Positions 8,390-16,677 of a stretch of DNA of 64,000 nucleotides are shown here, piece after piece. Made by a program: the position numbers and the translations under genes. The stretch is from Propionibacteriaceae bacterium (GTDB lineage: Bacteria; Actinomycetota; Actinomycetes; Propionibacteriales; Propionibacteriaceae), in NCBI GenBank assembly GCA_031267645.1, contig JAIRYW010000011.1:1-64000 (forward strand), read 5' to 3'. Below the pieces are notes generated by a model. It had not been told where the DNA came from. It searched no databases and was given only the letters and a program-made list of their open reading frames with translations. Each line of letters opens with the position of its first letter. The first letter of the stretch is position 1.

Positions 8390-9488
8390 CCTAGCCCCGC
8401 CGACACCGGTTGGGGCCGAACCGCCCGTGGCCATCGCTGACGCTGGCCACGGGCGGCGGTCCCATGCCGCCCTGCTGCGTTACATCGCCCGCCGGTTGAT
8501 CATCGCCTGTCTGTTGGTGGTCGGGCTGACCCTGGTGACTTTCTCTTTGACCAACCTGGTGCCGGGCGACCCGGTGGCCGCCGCCCTGGGCCAGCGGGCG
8601 GCCGACGACCCGGCCATCGTGGCCCGGTTCCGGGCCGAATACGGCCTCGACCAGTCCTTGCCCCAGCAATACCTGTCCTATCTGAACCGGCTCCTGCACG
8701 GCGACCTGGGCACTTCCTGGCAAACCCACCATCCGGTGGCCGAGGACCTGGCCCGCGCCATCCCCGCCACCATGGAGATCGCGCTCTGCGCCATCGTGGC
8801 CTCGGCCCTGATCGGCTTGACCTTCGGCGTCTGGTCGGCCTACAAACGGGGCCGGGCGACCGACCAAGTCTTGCGTCTGGTCTCCCTGATCGGCATCTCG
8901 GTGCCGACCTTCTGGATGGCCATCCTCTGCTTCTCCACCTTCTATTACCGGCTCGGAATCTTCCCCGGCTCCGGGCGGCTCTCCCCCGGCCTGGCCGCCC
9001 CGCCCCACCGCACCGGCTTGTTCACGCTCGACGCCCTGCTGGCCGGCGACTTTCGGACCTTCGTCGACGCCGCCAGCCATCTGGCCATGCCGGTCATGGT
9101 GCTGACCTTGTACACCGTCGGTCTGCTGACCCGCTTCTCGCGCAGCTCCATCCTGGAAGTGTTGGAGACCGACTACGTCCGGGCCGCCAAGGCCAAAGGC
9201 CTGAGCGGCTGGACCGTCTTCCGGAAATACGTCCTGCGGGCCGCCGCCATCCCCATCTTGACCATCATCGGTTTGGCCTTCGGCTCCTTGCTGTCAGGCA
9301 CGGTCCTGGTCGAATCGATCTTCAGCTGGCCCGGCCTGGGCACTTACGCCTACCAGTCCGCCTCCAAACTCGACCTCTTGGGCGTCATGGGAGTGGGGCT
9401 GTTCGTGGGCCTGGTCTATCTGACCATCAACTTGGTGGTCGACCTGATGTATGGCCTGATCGACCCCAGAGTCAGGGTGGGCCGATGA
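8364..9488 (+). CDS. ABC importer permease, DppB/OppB family
   Basis: A 374-residue inner-membrane subunit with about six transmembrane helices. The family phrases LRYIARRLIIACLLVVGLTLVTFSL at the N-terminus, VPGDPV and EYGLDQSLPQQYLSYL are present, and the EAA loop is seen in ETDYVRAAKAKGLSGWTVFRKYVLRAA. It starts 26 bases inside the end of the binding-protein gene, so the two are coupled. An extra N-terminal segment of about 35 residues precedes the first helix, so an internal GTG start near 8430 remains possible. Confidence 0.93.
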   Translation: MSLGSVAPDLAPPTPVGAEPPVAIADAGHGRRSHAALLRYIARRLIIACLLVVGLTLVTFSLTNLVPGDPVAAALGQRAADDPAIVARFRAEYGLDQSLPQQYLSYLNRLLHGDLGTSWQTHHPVAEDLARAIPATMEIALCAIVASALIGLTFGVWSAYKRGRATDQVLRLVSLIGISVPTFWMAILCFSTFYYRLGIFPGSGRLSPGLAAPPHRTGLFTLDALLAGDFRTFVDAASHLAMPVMVLTLYTVGLLTRFSRSSILEVLETDYVRAAKAKGLSGWTVFRKYVLRAAAIPILTIIGLAFGSLLSGTVLVESIFSWPGLGTYAYQSASKLDLLGVMGVGLFVGLVYLTINLVVDLMYGLIDPRVRVGR

Positions 9489-10381
9489 GCCGACCGACCA
9501 CGGCCGACCTGACGGCCCCCCGCAGCCTGCTCGGCCGGCCCCGGCGCCGCCGCCTGTGGCGGGCCATCCCGAAGGCTTGGCGCACCCCCTTGGGAGTGGC
9601 GGCCGGCCTGATCGCGCTGGGCTGGCTGGTGATCGCCTTGATCGGCCCGGCCATCGTGCCGCACGACCCCCTGGCCCAAGACCTGCCCCGCTTCCAGGCC
9701 CCCTCCCGGGCCGCCTGGCTGGGCACCGACGAGCTGGGGCGGGACGTCTTCTCGCGCGTCCTGGCCGGCGCCCGGGTCACCATCTTGCTGTCTTTGCTGC
9801 TGGTCCTGATGTCCATGCTGGTCGGCTCGCTGCTGGGCGTGGTGGCTGGTTTCTTCGGCCGCTGGGTGGACGAGGTCATCATGCGTCTGACCGACCTGGT
9901 GATGGCCTTCCCGACCGTCATCTTGGCCATGGTGACGGCGGCCGCCCTGGGAGCCTCCCTCTTCAACGCCGTTCTGGCCGCCCTGGTGGTGTCCTGGCCC
10001 AGCTACGCCCGTGTCGTGCGCTCGATGGTGCTGTCGCTGAGGTCGAGCGAGTTCGTGGCCTCGGGCCGCCTGCTCGGCTTCTCCCCGGCCCACTCGATGC
10101 GGGTCGACATCTTGCCCAATGTGGCCGGCCCGACCCTAGTCATGGCCAGCCTCGACATCGGCACGGCCGCCCTGCTGCTGTCCGGCTTGTCCTTCCTCGG
10201 CCTGGGGGCCAAACCGCCCATGCCGGAGTGGGGCTCGATGGTGGCGACGGCGGTGCAGAACTTCGACCGCTGGTGGCTGGGATTGTTCCCCGGCCTGGCC
10301 ATCCTGACCGTCGTGATGGCCTTCAACTTCTTAGGCGACGCCCTGCGCGACCACCTCGACCCGGGAGCCGAGCGGGCATGA
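9485..10381 (+). CDS. ABC importer permease, DppC/OppC family
   Basis: A 298-residue permease with the OppC_N-type start (WRAIPKAWRTPLGVAAGLIALGWLVIALIGP), the conserved LGTDELGRDVFSRVLAGARVTI phrase and an EAA loop around SEFVASGRLLGFSPAHSMRVDILPNV. The ATG overlaps the stop of the preceding permease gene (ATGA), and its own stop overlaps the start of the next gene. It pairs with the DppB-type subunit to form the membrane channel. Confidence 0.93.
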   Translation: MSRPTTADLTAPRSLLGRPRRRRLWRAIPKAWRTPLGVAAGLIALGWLVIALIGPAIVPHDPLAQDLPRFQAPSRAAWLGTDELGRDVFSRVLAGARVTILLSLLLVLMSMLVGSLLGVVAGFFGRWVDEVIMRLTDLVMAFPTVILAMVTAAALGASLFNAVLAALVVSWPSYARVVRSMVLSLRSSEFVASGRLLGFSPAHSMRVDILPNVAGPTLVMASLDIGTAALLLSGLSFLGLGAKPPMPEWGSMVATAVQNFDRWWLGLFPGLAILTVVMAFNFLGDALRDHLDPGAERA

Positions 10382-11262
10382 GCGACACGACGCCGCGCAG
10401 CGGCACGACGGTCCGGATCGAAGGCCTGACCCTCGACATCCCATCCGAGGACGGTGTCAACCACATCTTGCGGGGCATCGATCTGAGTTTCTCGGCCGGC
10501 GAGATCCAAGGCCTGGCCGGGGAGTCCGGCTCGGGCAAGACCATGACCGGCCTGGCCATGATCGGCTTGGAACCGCCGACCGCCCGCATCACCGGCCAGA
10601 TCTGGCTGGACGACGTCGACCTGGCCCAGCTCAAGGGCGGCGCCCTCAACGCCATCCGGGGCCGGCGCGTCGGCACCGTCTTCCAAGACCCCTCGACCTC
10701 GCTGCACCCCCAGTTGACGGTCGGGTCGCAGCTGACCGACCACGTCCGCCACCATCTCAAGGTGTCCCGGGCCGAGGCCCGCGAACGGGCCGTGGCCGCC
10801 CTCGACCGGGTCGGCGTGCCGCAACCGGCCGCAGCCCTGACCCGCTATCCGCACGAGTTCTCCGGCGGCCAACGCCAACGGGTCGCCATCGCCATCGCCT
10901 TGGCCTGCGCGCCCGAAGTCCTGATCGCGGACGAGCCCACCACCGCCCTCGACGTCACCGTCCAAGCCGGCGTCCTGCGCCTGATCCGCTCCCTGGTGGA
11001 CGACCTCGGCTTGGCCGTCCTGTTCATCACCCACGACCTCGGCGTGATGAGCGCCGTGGCCGACCGGGTGGCGGTCATGCGCCAGGGCCAGATCGTCGAT
11101 CACGGGCCCCGCTCCGAGGTCCTGACCCGTCCCCAGCACCCGTACACCCAAGCCCTCCTGGCCGCCCTGCCCGGCGCCCGGGGCGGGCTGAACTCCCGTG
11201 ACGACCTGGCTCGGCTGGGCTCCTTCTCCCCCGCTCCGACGACGGGGGGCGCCGATGTCTGA
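10378..11262 (+). CDS. ABC importer ATP-binding protein, OppD/DppD family
   Basis: A 294-residue ATPase beginning MSDTTPRSG. The frame is open far upstream, but ATG 10378 overlaps the DppC stop (ATGA), as is usual in this operon. Walker A is GESGSGKTM, the Q-loop lies in GTVFQDPSTSLHP, the signature is FSGGQRQRVAIAIALA and Walker B is VLIADEPTTALD, followed by ITHDLGVMS. The C-terminal HPYTQALLAALP belongs to the oligopeptide-transporter C-terminal region. It forms the ATPase heterodimer with the following gene. Confidence 0.93.
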   Translation: MSDTTPRSGTTVRIEGLTLDIPSEDGVNHILRGIDLSFSAGEIQGLAGESGSGKTMTGLAMIGLEPPTARITGQIWLDDVDLAQLKGGALNAIRGRRVGTVFQDPSTSLHPQLTVGSQLTDHVRHHLKVSRAEARERAVAALDRVGVPQPAAALTRYPHEFSGGQRQRVAIAIALACAPEVLIADEPTTALDVTVQAGVLRLIRSLVDDLGLAVLFITHDLGVMSAVADRVAVMRQGQIVDHGPRSEVLTRPQHPYTQALLAALPGARGGLNSRDDLARLGSFSPAPTTGGADV

Positions 11263-12151
11263 CCAACCGTTGTTGAGCGCCCACGACGTCGTGGTGGAAT
11301 ACCCTGGCACGCCACCGGTGCGGGCGGTCGACGGCGTCTCCTTCGATCTGTGGCCGGGCGAGGTGGTCGGCCTGGTGGGCGAGTCCGGCTGCGGCAAATC
11401 GACCATGGCCCGGGTCCTGACCGGCTTGATCAAACCTCGATCTGGCCAAGTGTTATTGCGTGGCCGGCCGCTGCCGCCGCTCGGGCTGGGCGGCCGTTCG
11501 CCGGAGTGGACCGGCGTTCAGATGGTCTTCCAGGACCCCGGCTCCTCGCTCAACCCCAGACGCCGGGTGGGGGCCCAGATCGCCGACGGCATCGCCACCG
11601 CCCGCCTGCGGCAGGCCTACCAGCGGCGCCACCGCGCCGAAGCGGCCGACGCCGACCAGTCGGCCGACGTCCAGCGGGCGCCCGCCACCCCGGAGCGATG
11701 GTTGGAGCGGATCGGCCTGACCGCCCGCGACGCTGACCGTTTCCCGCGCCATTTCTCCGGCGGGCAACGCCAACGCATCGCCGCCGCCCGGGCCCTGGCC
11801 GCCCGCCCCACCGTCCTGATCGCCGACGAGCCGATCTCCGCCCTGGACGCCTCGACCCAGGCCAAGGTGGCCCATCTGATGTGCTCGATGGCGAGCGACC
11901 TGGGCGCCAGCCTGCTCCTGATCTCGCACGACCTGTCGATCGTGCGGCTGGTGGCCGACCGCCTGATCGTGATGTACCAAGGCCACGTGGTCGAGCGCGG
12001 GCAGACCGAACAAGTTTGGTCCGACCCCCTCCACCCGTACACCAAAGCCCTCTTGGGCGCCATCCCGGCTCCGGACGGGGCCGGCCGCCTGCCCGAAGCG
12101 GCCGGGCCCGACGTCGCCTACCCCTTGGAAGAGGCCGTCCGGCCCGACTGA
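11255..12151 (+). CDS. ABC importer ATP-binding protein, OppF/DppF family
   Basis: A 298-residue ATPase: Walker A GESGCGKSTMARVL, Q-loop VFQDPGSSLNPRR, signature FSGGQRQRIAAARALA, Walker B VLIADEPISALD and C-terminal HPYTKALLGAIP. ATG 11255 lies eight bases inside the upstream gene and follows a GACGGGGGGC ribosome site. An insertion of about 30 charged residues (QRRHRAEAADADQSADVQRA) sits between the Q-loop and the signature, longer than usual for OppF. It closes the importer operon, and the toxin-antitoxin pair converges on it. Confidence 0.92.
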   Translation: MSDQPLLSAHDVVVEYPGTPPVRAVDGVSFDLWPGEVVGLVGESGCGKSTMARVLTGLIKPRSGQVLLRGRPLPPLGLGGRSPEWTGVQMVFQDPGSSLNPRRRVGAQIADGIATARLRQAYQRRHRAEAADADQSADVQRAPATPERWLERIGLTARDADRFPRHFSGGQRQRIAAARALAARPTVLIADEPISALDASTQAKVAHLMCSMASDLGASLLLISHDLSIVRLVADRLIVMYQGHVVERGQTEQVWSDPLHPYTKALLGAIPAPDGAGRLPEAAGPDVAYPLEEAVRPD

Positions 12152-12176
12152 GACGCCCTCGGGCCCCGACCCTGAG

Positions 12177-12527
12177 TCACAGTCCCAGATGGAGTCGGAT
12201 GGCGGCCTCCAAAGACCGCATGACCGACTCGTCGACCAGGCCTATGGGCTGGGTCAGACGCGACACGCCGACCGCCCGAATCTGCTCCGCCTGGGCCTTC
12301 GACGCCTCCGCCAAACCGGTTCCTGCGTCAGCCGGCATCAAAACTTGAAAAGGCCGTATCACCTTGGTGTTAGTGGTCAGAGGGACCACCGTGACGACGC
12401 CGCGCCCTGACTCAAGGGCGGCCTGATTGGCCATCGTGCGACTCACAACCACCACTGGCCGGGTCTTGTCCGCCTCCGATCCATGACTCGGCTCCGGCCT
12501 GGCCCACCAGATCTCACCTCGGCGCAT
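12177..12527 (-). CDS. MazF/PemK-family endoribonuclease toxin
   Basis: About 116 residues with the MazF/CcdB-fold pattern: RRGEIWWARP at the start, DKTRPVVVVSR, GVVTVVPLTTN, and the late AEQIRAVGVSRL. Family members cleave RNA at specific sites and are held inactive by the cognate antitoxin. The catalytic Arg of TRPV and the Thr/Ser of the PLTTN strand are present. The antitoxin gene lies immediately upstream and overlaps it. An in-frame ATG at 12539 is an alternative start; I prefer 12527, which gives the usual MRRGEIW beginning. Confidence 0.88.
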   Translation of the reverse strand: MRRGEIWWARPEPSHGSEADKTRPVVVVSRTMANQAALESGRGVVTVVPLTTNTKVIRPFQVLMPADAGTGLAEASKAQAEQIRAVGVSRLTQPIGLVDESVMRSLEAAIRLHLGL

Positions 12528-12744
12528 CGCCCAGCCCATCGCCGCTCACGACGTCCCACAACACTGCTTCCCCTGACTCGTCCCACTCCGAGAAAGCGGC
12601 TAAGTAATCGGCTTTGAGAACCTCATCGCGCAATTCCTCGATGGCACGCCGCAGGACCGCCGACCGCGACTCCAAATCCGTCCGACTGGCGTACTCGTCC
12701 AAAAAAACCACATCACGCTCAGGCAGACTCACACTCAATCTCAT
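12514..12744 (-). CDS. ribbon-helix-helix antitoxin of the MazF pair
   Basis: A 76-residue protein with an N-terminal ribbon-helix-helix fold (MRLSVSLPERDVVFLDEY, then SRSAVLRRAIEEL). It should dimerise, bind DNA and repress its own operon. The acidic C-terminal tail (AAFSEWDESGEAVLWDVVSGDG) is the part expected to wrap the toxin. It overlaps the toxin gene by 14-26 bases, the standard antitoxin-first order. A perfect palindrome 14 bases upstream of the start codon is the likely operator. Confidence 0.87.
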   Translation of the reverse strand: MRLSVSLPERDVVFLDEYASRTDLESRSAVLRRAIEELRDEVLKADYLAAFSEWDESGEAVLWDVVSGDGLGDAPR

Positions 12745-12751
12745 ACCGAAT

Positions 12752-12767
12752 CATGCTACCAATTGGT
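12752..12767 (-). promoter_or_regulatory. candidate promoter/operator of the toxin-antitoxin operon
   Basis: ACCAATTGGT (12758-12767) is a perfect 10-base palindrome directly upstream of a TAGCAT hexamer (12757-12752) that would serve as the -10. A ribbon-helix-helix dimer bound there would block RNA polymerase. Inferred from position and symmetry. Confidence 0.45.
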
Positions 12768-12889
12768 GACACCACTCATGGACATGCTAGGTATTACTCG
12801 ATCGGCGATCAGAGAACCTGAGCCTCCATCCTGGCCGCCCGAACGAGACTTGTCCGACCAGCGACCGGGGCGAAGAAGACGAAGCCGTC

Positions 12890-13558
12890 TCACCAACCCC
12901 GGGCGGCCCATTCGCCCAGATGAGGACGTTCGGCCCCCAAGGTGGTGGGCTTGCCGTGGCCGGGGTGGACCACGCTGTCGTCGTCGTAACAGTCGAACAA
13001 ACGCTCGCTGACGTCGGTCCAAAGCGACTTGAAACGGGCCGGGTCCCGATTGGTGTTGCCGACGCCGCCGGGGAAGAGGGAGTCGCCGGTGAACAAGTGG
13101 GTCGGCTGGTCCGGTCGCTCCACGGCCAGGGCGATCGAACCGGGGGTGTGGCCGCGCAGACCGATCACCGGAATCAGGAACCCCTCCAGCTGGAGGTAGT
13201 CGCCGTGTTCGACGTGGCGGTCGATCTTGAGGCCGCAGGTGACTTCGATCTGGCCCACGTCCTCGGTTCCGGCCACCGTCGTCGCGCCGGTGGCCTGGGC
13301 CACCTCTTTGAGGGCCCGGATGTGGTCCCAGTGGCTGTGGGTGGTGACGATGGCGTGCAAACGGGGAGCGACGGCGGCGTCGGCCTTGGCCGAATCGATC
13401 AGACGCAAACAAGTGCTGGGCTCGTCGGCGGCGTCGATCAAGATCTGGGCCCCGCTCGACTTGACCGTGATCAAGTAAACGTTATTGTCCATTTCGGAGA
13501 CGGCGACCTGCCGGATCGTGAACTCGGGCAGATCGATCAGAACGGAATTCCTTCCCAT
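12890..13558 (-). CDS. metallo-beta-lactamase-fold hydrolase, glyoxalase II-like
   Basis: A 222-residue single-domain protein with the metal site TTHSHWDH (about 71-78), a downstream GHTPGSIAL and a Asp in LFTGDSLFPGGVGNT, and a C-terminal HPGHGKPT. This arrangement matches the hydroxyacylglutathione-hydrolase/RNase-Z-like branch of the superfamily, whose members bind one or two zinc or iron ions and hydrolyse thioesters or related bonds. The substrate is unknown. A TAAGGT hexamer six bases before the ATG suggests a leaderless start, although AAGGTG could also act as a weak ribosome site. It stands alone between the toxin-antitoxin pair and recO. Confidence 0.85.
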   Translation of the reverse strand: MGRNSVLIDLPEFTIRQVAVSEMDNNVYLITVKSSGAQILIDAADEPSTCLRLIDSAKADAAVAPRLHAIVTTHSHWDHIRALKEVAQATGATTVAGTEDVGQIEVTCGLKIDRHVEHGDYLQLEGFLIPVIGLRGHTPGSIALAVERPDQPTHLFTGDSLFPGGVGNTNRDPARFKSLWTDVSERLFDCYDDDSVVHPGHGKPTTLGAERPHLGEWAARGW

Positions 13559-13675
13559 GGCATCACCTTAGTCCGGCCGCGGACGGCCCGGGAAGGCGGC
13601 ACGGGCCGGCCCGACCCGCCCCGGACGAGGACCGGTTCCGAAACGGGACAGACGGGCCGACGGCTTGGTCTCGGC

Positions 13676-14419
13676 TCAACCGCGGTCGAGGTGGCCCAAA
13701 GTGCGCAGGCCGCGTTCGAGTTGCCAGTTGGCGAAGGCCGCCACCAGACCGGAGGCCAGATGGGCGGTGGTCGGCGAGACCTGGCGGGTCTCCTCCCACT
13801 GGCCGGACAACAAGGCCCCCAGATAGGCCACCGCCGCCGGCGTCACCGAAGCCGAGCCGGGCGGCCGGCAGCGCCGGCAGACCAGACCGCCGGACTGGGG
13901 GCTGAAGAAATCCAAACCGGCTTGCGCCCCGCAACTGGCGCAGCCGGCCAAGGCGGGCGCGTAACCGGCCGTGGCCAGGGAGCGCAATAGATACGAGTCC
14001 AAGACCATGGTGGCCGGGCGCGGCCCGTCGCTGGTCTCGGAGCCGAGCACGCGCAGAGCCCCCACCAGCAGTGAATATTGCCGTGGGGCCGGTTGGCGTT
14101 CCTCCCCCACCAAACGGTCGGCCGTCTCGACCATGACTTCGGCGGCGGTGTAACGGGCGTAGTCGTCCAGCCAGGCCCGGCCCAGCAAACGGCGGCTGAC
14201 GGCCTGGGACACGATGTCGAGGCTGCGGCCCTGCACGATCAACAGGTCGCATTGGCTGAAGGGCTCCAACCGGGCGCCGAAGCGGCTGGAAGTCCGCCGC
14301 ACCCCTTTGGCCACGGCCCGGATCTTGCCGTGCCCCCGAGTCAAGATGGTGACGATGCGGTCGGCCTCGCCCAGTTTATGGGTGCGCAGCACGACCCCCT
14401 CGTCGCTGTACGTCGCCAA
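13676..14419 (-). CDS. recO: DNA repair protein RecO
   Basis: The 247-residue product has the RecO OB-fold N-terminus (YSDEGVVLRTHKLGEADRIVTILTRGHGKIRAVAKGVRR) and the C-terminal helical domain with a Cys4 zinc motif (CASC about 150, CRRC about 170). RecO anneals SSB-coated single strands and loads RecA with RecR in gap repair. The start codon is TTG at 14419, reading MATYSDEG, with GAGGG upstream. In many actinobacteria recO sits next to uppS and close to era and leuA; all are present in this window, but an esterase gene separates recO from uppS here. Confidence 0.93.
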   Translation of the reverse strand: MATYSDEGVVLRTHKLGEADRIVTILTRGHGKIRAVAKGVRRTSSRFGARLEPFSQCDLLIVQGRSLDIVSQAVSRRLLGRAWLDDYARYTAAEVMVETADRLVGEERQPAPRQYSLLVGALRVLGSETSDGPRPATMVLDSYLLRSLATAGYAPALAGCASCGAQAGLDFFSPQSGGLVCRRCRPPGSASVTPAAVAYLGALLSGQWEETRQVSPTTAHLASGLVAAFANWQLERGLRTLGHLDRG

Positions 14420-14531
14420 CTACCCTCACCCCCGACCGGTTTGGAAGGGCCGTTGGAACGGCCTCCCGCCATCGGCGCGATGATAGCGCGCCCGCCCCCC
14501 GGGACCCGGTCCGACTCGACCGCCTGGCCAC

Positions 14532-14537
14532 TATGCT
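14532..14537 (+). promoter_or_regulatory. candidate -10 box for the esterase gene
   Basis: TATGCT in the recO/esterase divergent region matches the hexamer used at uppS (15634-15639). It would give a leader of about 65 bases before ATG 14609, which has its own GGGAGAGG ribosome site. Pattern-based inference. Confidence 0.35.
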
Positions 14538-14608
14538 GTTTGGTCGGGCCGGCGCCCCGGCCATGACCTTTCACCGGCCCGTCACACCTGAAATGGGAGA
14601 GGACGACC

Positions 14609-15574
14609 ATGCCCCGTTTGGACCTGCCCGCCGCCGAGCTGCGCGCCTACCGGCCCGAGGTGGCCGAACCGGCCGACTTCGACCAGTTCTGGGCCAGCAC
14701 CCTGGCCGACCACTGCCCCGGACCGGCCCGGGCCGAACTGACCCCTTGGGCCGGCCAGCTCCAATTGGTCGACGTCTGGGACGTCAGCTTCGGCGGCTTC
14801 GACGACCACCCTGTCAAAGCCTGGCTGGTCGCCCCCCGAGCGGCCACCGGCCCCCTGCCCGGGGTGGTCGAGTTCATCGGTTACGGCGGCGGGCGCGGTC
14901 TCCCGCACGAGCGGCTGGCTTGGGCGGCGGCCGGGTACGCCTACCTTTACGTCGATGTGCGCGGCCAGGGCAGCGCCTGGGGAGCCGGCGGCCAGACGGC
15001 GGACCCGGTCGGCTCCGGGCCGGCCGCGCCCGGTTTCATGACCCGGGGCCTGGAGAGCCCTCAGACGTACTACTACCGCCGGGTCTTCGTCGACGCCGTC
15101 CGGGCGGTCGAGGCCATGCGCCAGCTGCCCCTGGTCGACGCCGATCGGGTGTCGGTGACCGGCGGCAGCCAAGGCGGCGGCATCGCCATCGCCGCCGCCG
15201 GTTTGAGCGCCGGATTGCTGGCCGCCCTGCCCGATGTGCCCTTCCTGTGCCACTTCCAGCGCGCGGTCGGTTTCACCGACCGAGACCCCTACCAAGAGAT
15301 CGTGCGTTACCTGTCCGTCCACCGCGGGACCGAGGACCAGATCTTCCACACTCTGTCCTATTTCGACGGCGTCAACTTCGCCCGCCGGGCCAGCGCCCCG
15401 GCCCTCTTCTCAGTCGGCCACCTCGACCCGGTCTGCCCGCCCTCGACCGTCTACGCCGCCTTCAACCATTGGGCCGCCCCAGCCGAGATGGTCGAGTACC
15501 CCTTCAACGAGCACGAGGGCGGCGGCCCGGCCCAATGGCTGCGCCAAGCCGACTGGCTGGCCCAGCGGATTTGA
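14609..15574 (+). CDS. acetyl-xylan esterase / cephalosporin-C deacetylase family (AXE1)
   Basis: A 321-residue alpha/beta hydrolase of the AXE1 family (carbohydrate esterase family 7). Family hallmarks are present: the N-terminal YRPEVAEPADFDQFW, the RGQG motif in YVDVRGQGSAWG (about 115-125), the nucleophile elbow GGSQGGG with Ser187, a late Asp in GHLDPVCPPSTVYAAFN, and the His in FNEHEGG. The enzymes remove acetyl groups from xylo-oligosaccharides and related small acetylated compounds, normally in the cytoplasm; no signal peptide is present. GGGAGAGG precedes the ATG. The gene sits between recO and uppS on the uppS strand and looks inserted there. Confidence 0.9.
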   Translation: MPRLDLPAAELRAYRPEVAEPADFDQFWASTLADHCPGPARAELTPWAGQLQLVDVWDVSFGGFDDHPVKAWLVAPRAATGPLPGVVEFIGYGGGRGLPHERLAWAAAGYAYLYVDVRGQGSAWGAGGQTADPVGSGPAAPGFMTRGLESPQTYYYRRVFVDAVRAVEAMRQLPLVDADRVSVTGGSQGGGIAIAAAGLSAGLLAALPDVPFLCHFQRAVGFTDRDPYQEIVRYLSVHRGTEDQIFHTLSYFDGVNFARRASAPALFSVGHLDPVCPPSTVYAAFNHWAAPAEMVEYPFNEHEGGGPAQWLRQADWLAQRI

Positions 15575-15633
15575 GGCCGGGCTGATCGAGGCTGTGGCGA
15601 CGACGGCGGCCGGGCCCCCTAACGCCGACGCAC

Positions 15634-15639
15634 TATGCT
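15634..15639 (+). promoter_or_regulatory. -10 box for leaderless uppS
   Basis: TATGCT ends seven bases before ATG 15647, so transcription would start at or next to the start codon. An in-frame ATG at 15635 lies inside this hexamer and is unlikely to be used. Confidence 0.5.
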
Positions 15640-15646
15640 CCCAGAC

Positions 15647-16420
15647 ATGTCCCAGCTCGACCGACCGGTCCAAGCGCCCCAGCCGCATCCCAGCGGAGCC
15701 CGGCCGCCGGCCATCGCGTCAGATCGGGCGCCGCGCCACGTCGCCATCGTGATGGACGGCAATGGCCGGTGGGCTAAGAGCCGGGGGCTGCCCCGCACCG
15801 AGGGGCACGCCCGCGGCGAGGCCGCCCTCTTCGACGTCATCGAGGGGGCGCTCGAGATCGGGCTGCCTTATCTGTCGGCCTACGCCTTCTCGACCGAGAA
15901 CTGGCACCGCTCGCCGGCCGAGGTGCGCTGGTTGATGGGCTTCAACCGGGACGTCATCCACCGCCGCCGCGACCAACTCGACGCCCTGGGGGTGCGGGTG
16001 CGCTGGGCCGGGCGCCGGCCCCGGCTGTGGGCCTCGGTCATCAAAGAGTTGGAGCAGGCCGAGCAGCAGTCCCGCCACAACTCCAAGCTGACCTTGCAGT
16101 TCTGCGTCAACTACGGCGGCCGGGCCGAGATCACCGACGCCGCCCGCCAGATCGCCCGCTTGGCCCAAGCCGGCCGGCTCGACCCCGACCGGCTGACCGA
16201 AGCCCGCTTCCGCCAATTCCTGGACGAGCCCGACATCCCCGACGTCGACCTCTTCGTGCGCTCTTCGGGCGAGCAACGCACCTCGAACTTCCTGATCTGG
16301 CAGTCGGCCTACGCCGAACTGGTCTTCTTGGACCGGCTCTGGCCCGACTTCGACCGCCGCGACCTGTGGCGGGCCATCGAGATGTACGCCGACCGCGAAC
16401 GGCGCTACGGCTCGGCCTGA
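15647..16420 (+). CDS. uppS: isoprenyl (undecaprenyl/decaprenyl) diphosphate synthase
   Basis: A 257-residue cis-prenyltransferase. The diphosphate-binding signature [17 protein letters not shown] with its catalytic Asp lies near 30-50, followed by YAFSTENW, the RxxG of [31 protein letters not shown] and the C-terminal [23 protein letters not shown] and FLDRLWPDF. It makes the long polyprenyl diphosphate that becomes the lipid carrier for peptidoglycan and other envelope glycans. No ribosome site precedes the ATG; the TATGCT hexamer seven bases upstream fits a leaderless mRNA. The closeness to recO is the normal actinobacterial arrangement. Confidence 0.93.
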   Translation: MSQLDRPVQAPQPHPSGARPPAIASDRAPRHVAIVMDGNGRWAKSRGLPRTEGHARGEAALFDVIEGALEIGLPYLSAYAFSTENWHRSPAEVRWLMGFNRDVIHRRRDQLDALGVRVRWAGRRPRLWASVIKELEQAEQQSRHNSKLTLQFCVNYGGRAEITDAARQIARLAQAGRLDPDRLTEARFRQFLDEPDIPDVDLFVRSSGEQRTSNFLIWQSAYAELVFLDRLWPDFDRRDLWRAIEMYADRERRYGSA

Positions 16421-16432
16421 TCAAGGTCCGCC

Positions 16433-16472
16433 ATGGATTCTGCGACTCCGCTGCGCTCCGCGCAGAATGACG
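16433..16472. repeat. dispersed inverted-repeat element, copy 1
   Basis: A 40-base unit with arms ATTCTGCG (16437-16444) and CGCAGAAT (16461-16468). A second, nearly identical unit lies at 17549-17583 in the same orientation, 1.1 kb away. It lies just after uppS. The rest of the gap to 16677 shows no convincing gene. Confidence 0.8.
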
Positions 16473-16677
16473 GTGGTGGGCTCACCGACGCCCACGCTGA
16501 ACGACGGCAGACCGCCACGCGCGGTCAGTTCGCCCATGGCGTCGGCGGACTGTTGGAAGACCGCCAGCCGGGATGGGCGGCCGCGCGGCTGGACAGATTT
16601 TGTCGTAGGTCGAGCTTGCCTTAATTAACTGAACACTTTCTAGTCCAGCCGGACTCCGTCCCTGGGACCGGCTGGGC

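Noticed and set aside
15635..15646. ATG at 15635 as the uppS start
   Set aside because: It lies within the TATGCT hexamer that fits a leaderless start at 15647, and the extra residues are not conserved in the family.
16616..16632. AT-rich patch (TTAATTAA) downstream of uppS as a mobile-element edge
   Set aside because: It is short and isolated, and no transposase or target duplication is visible.
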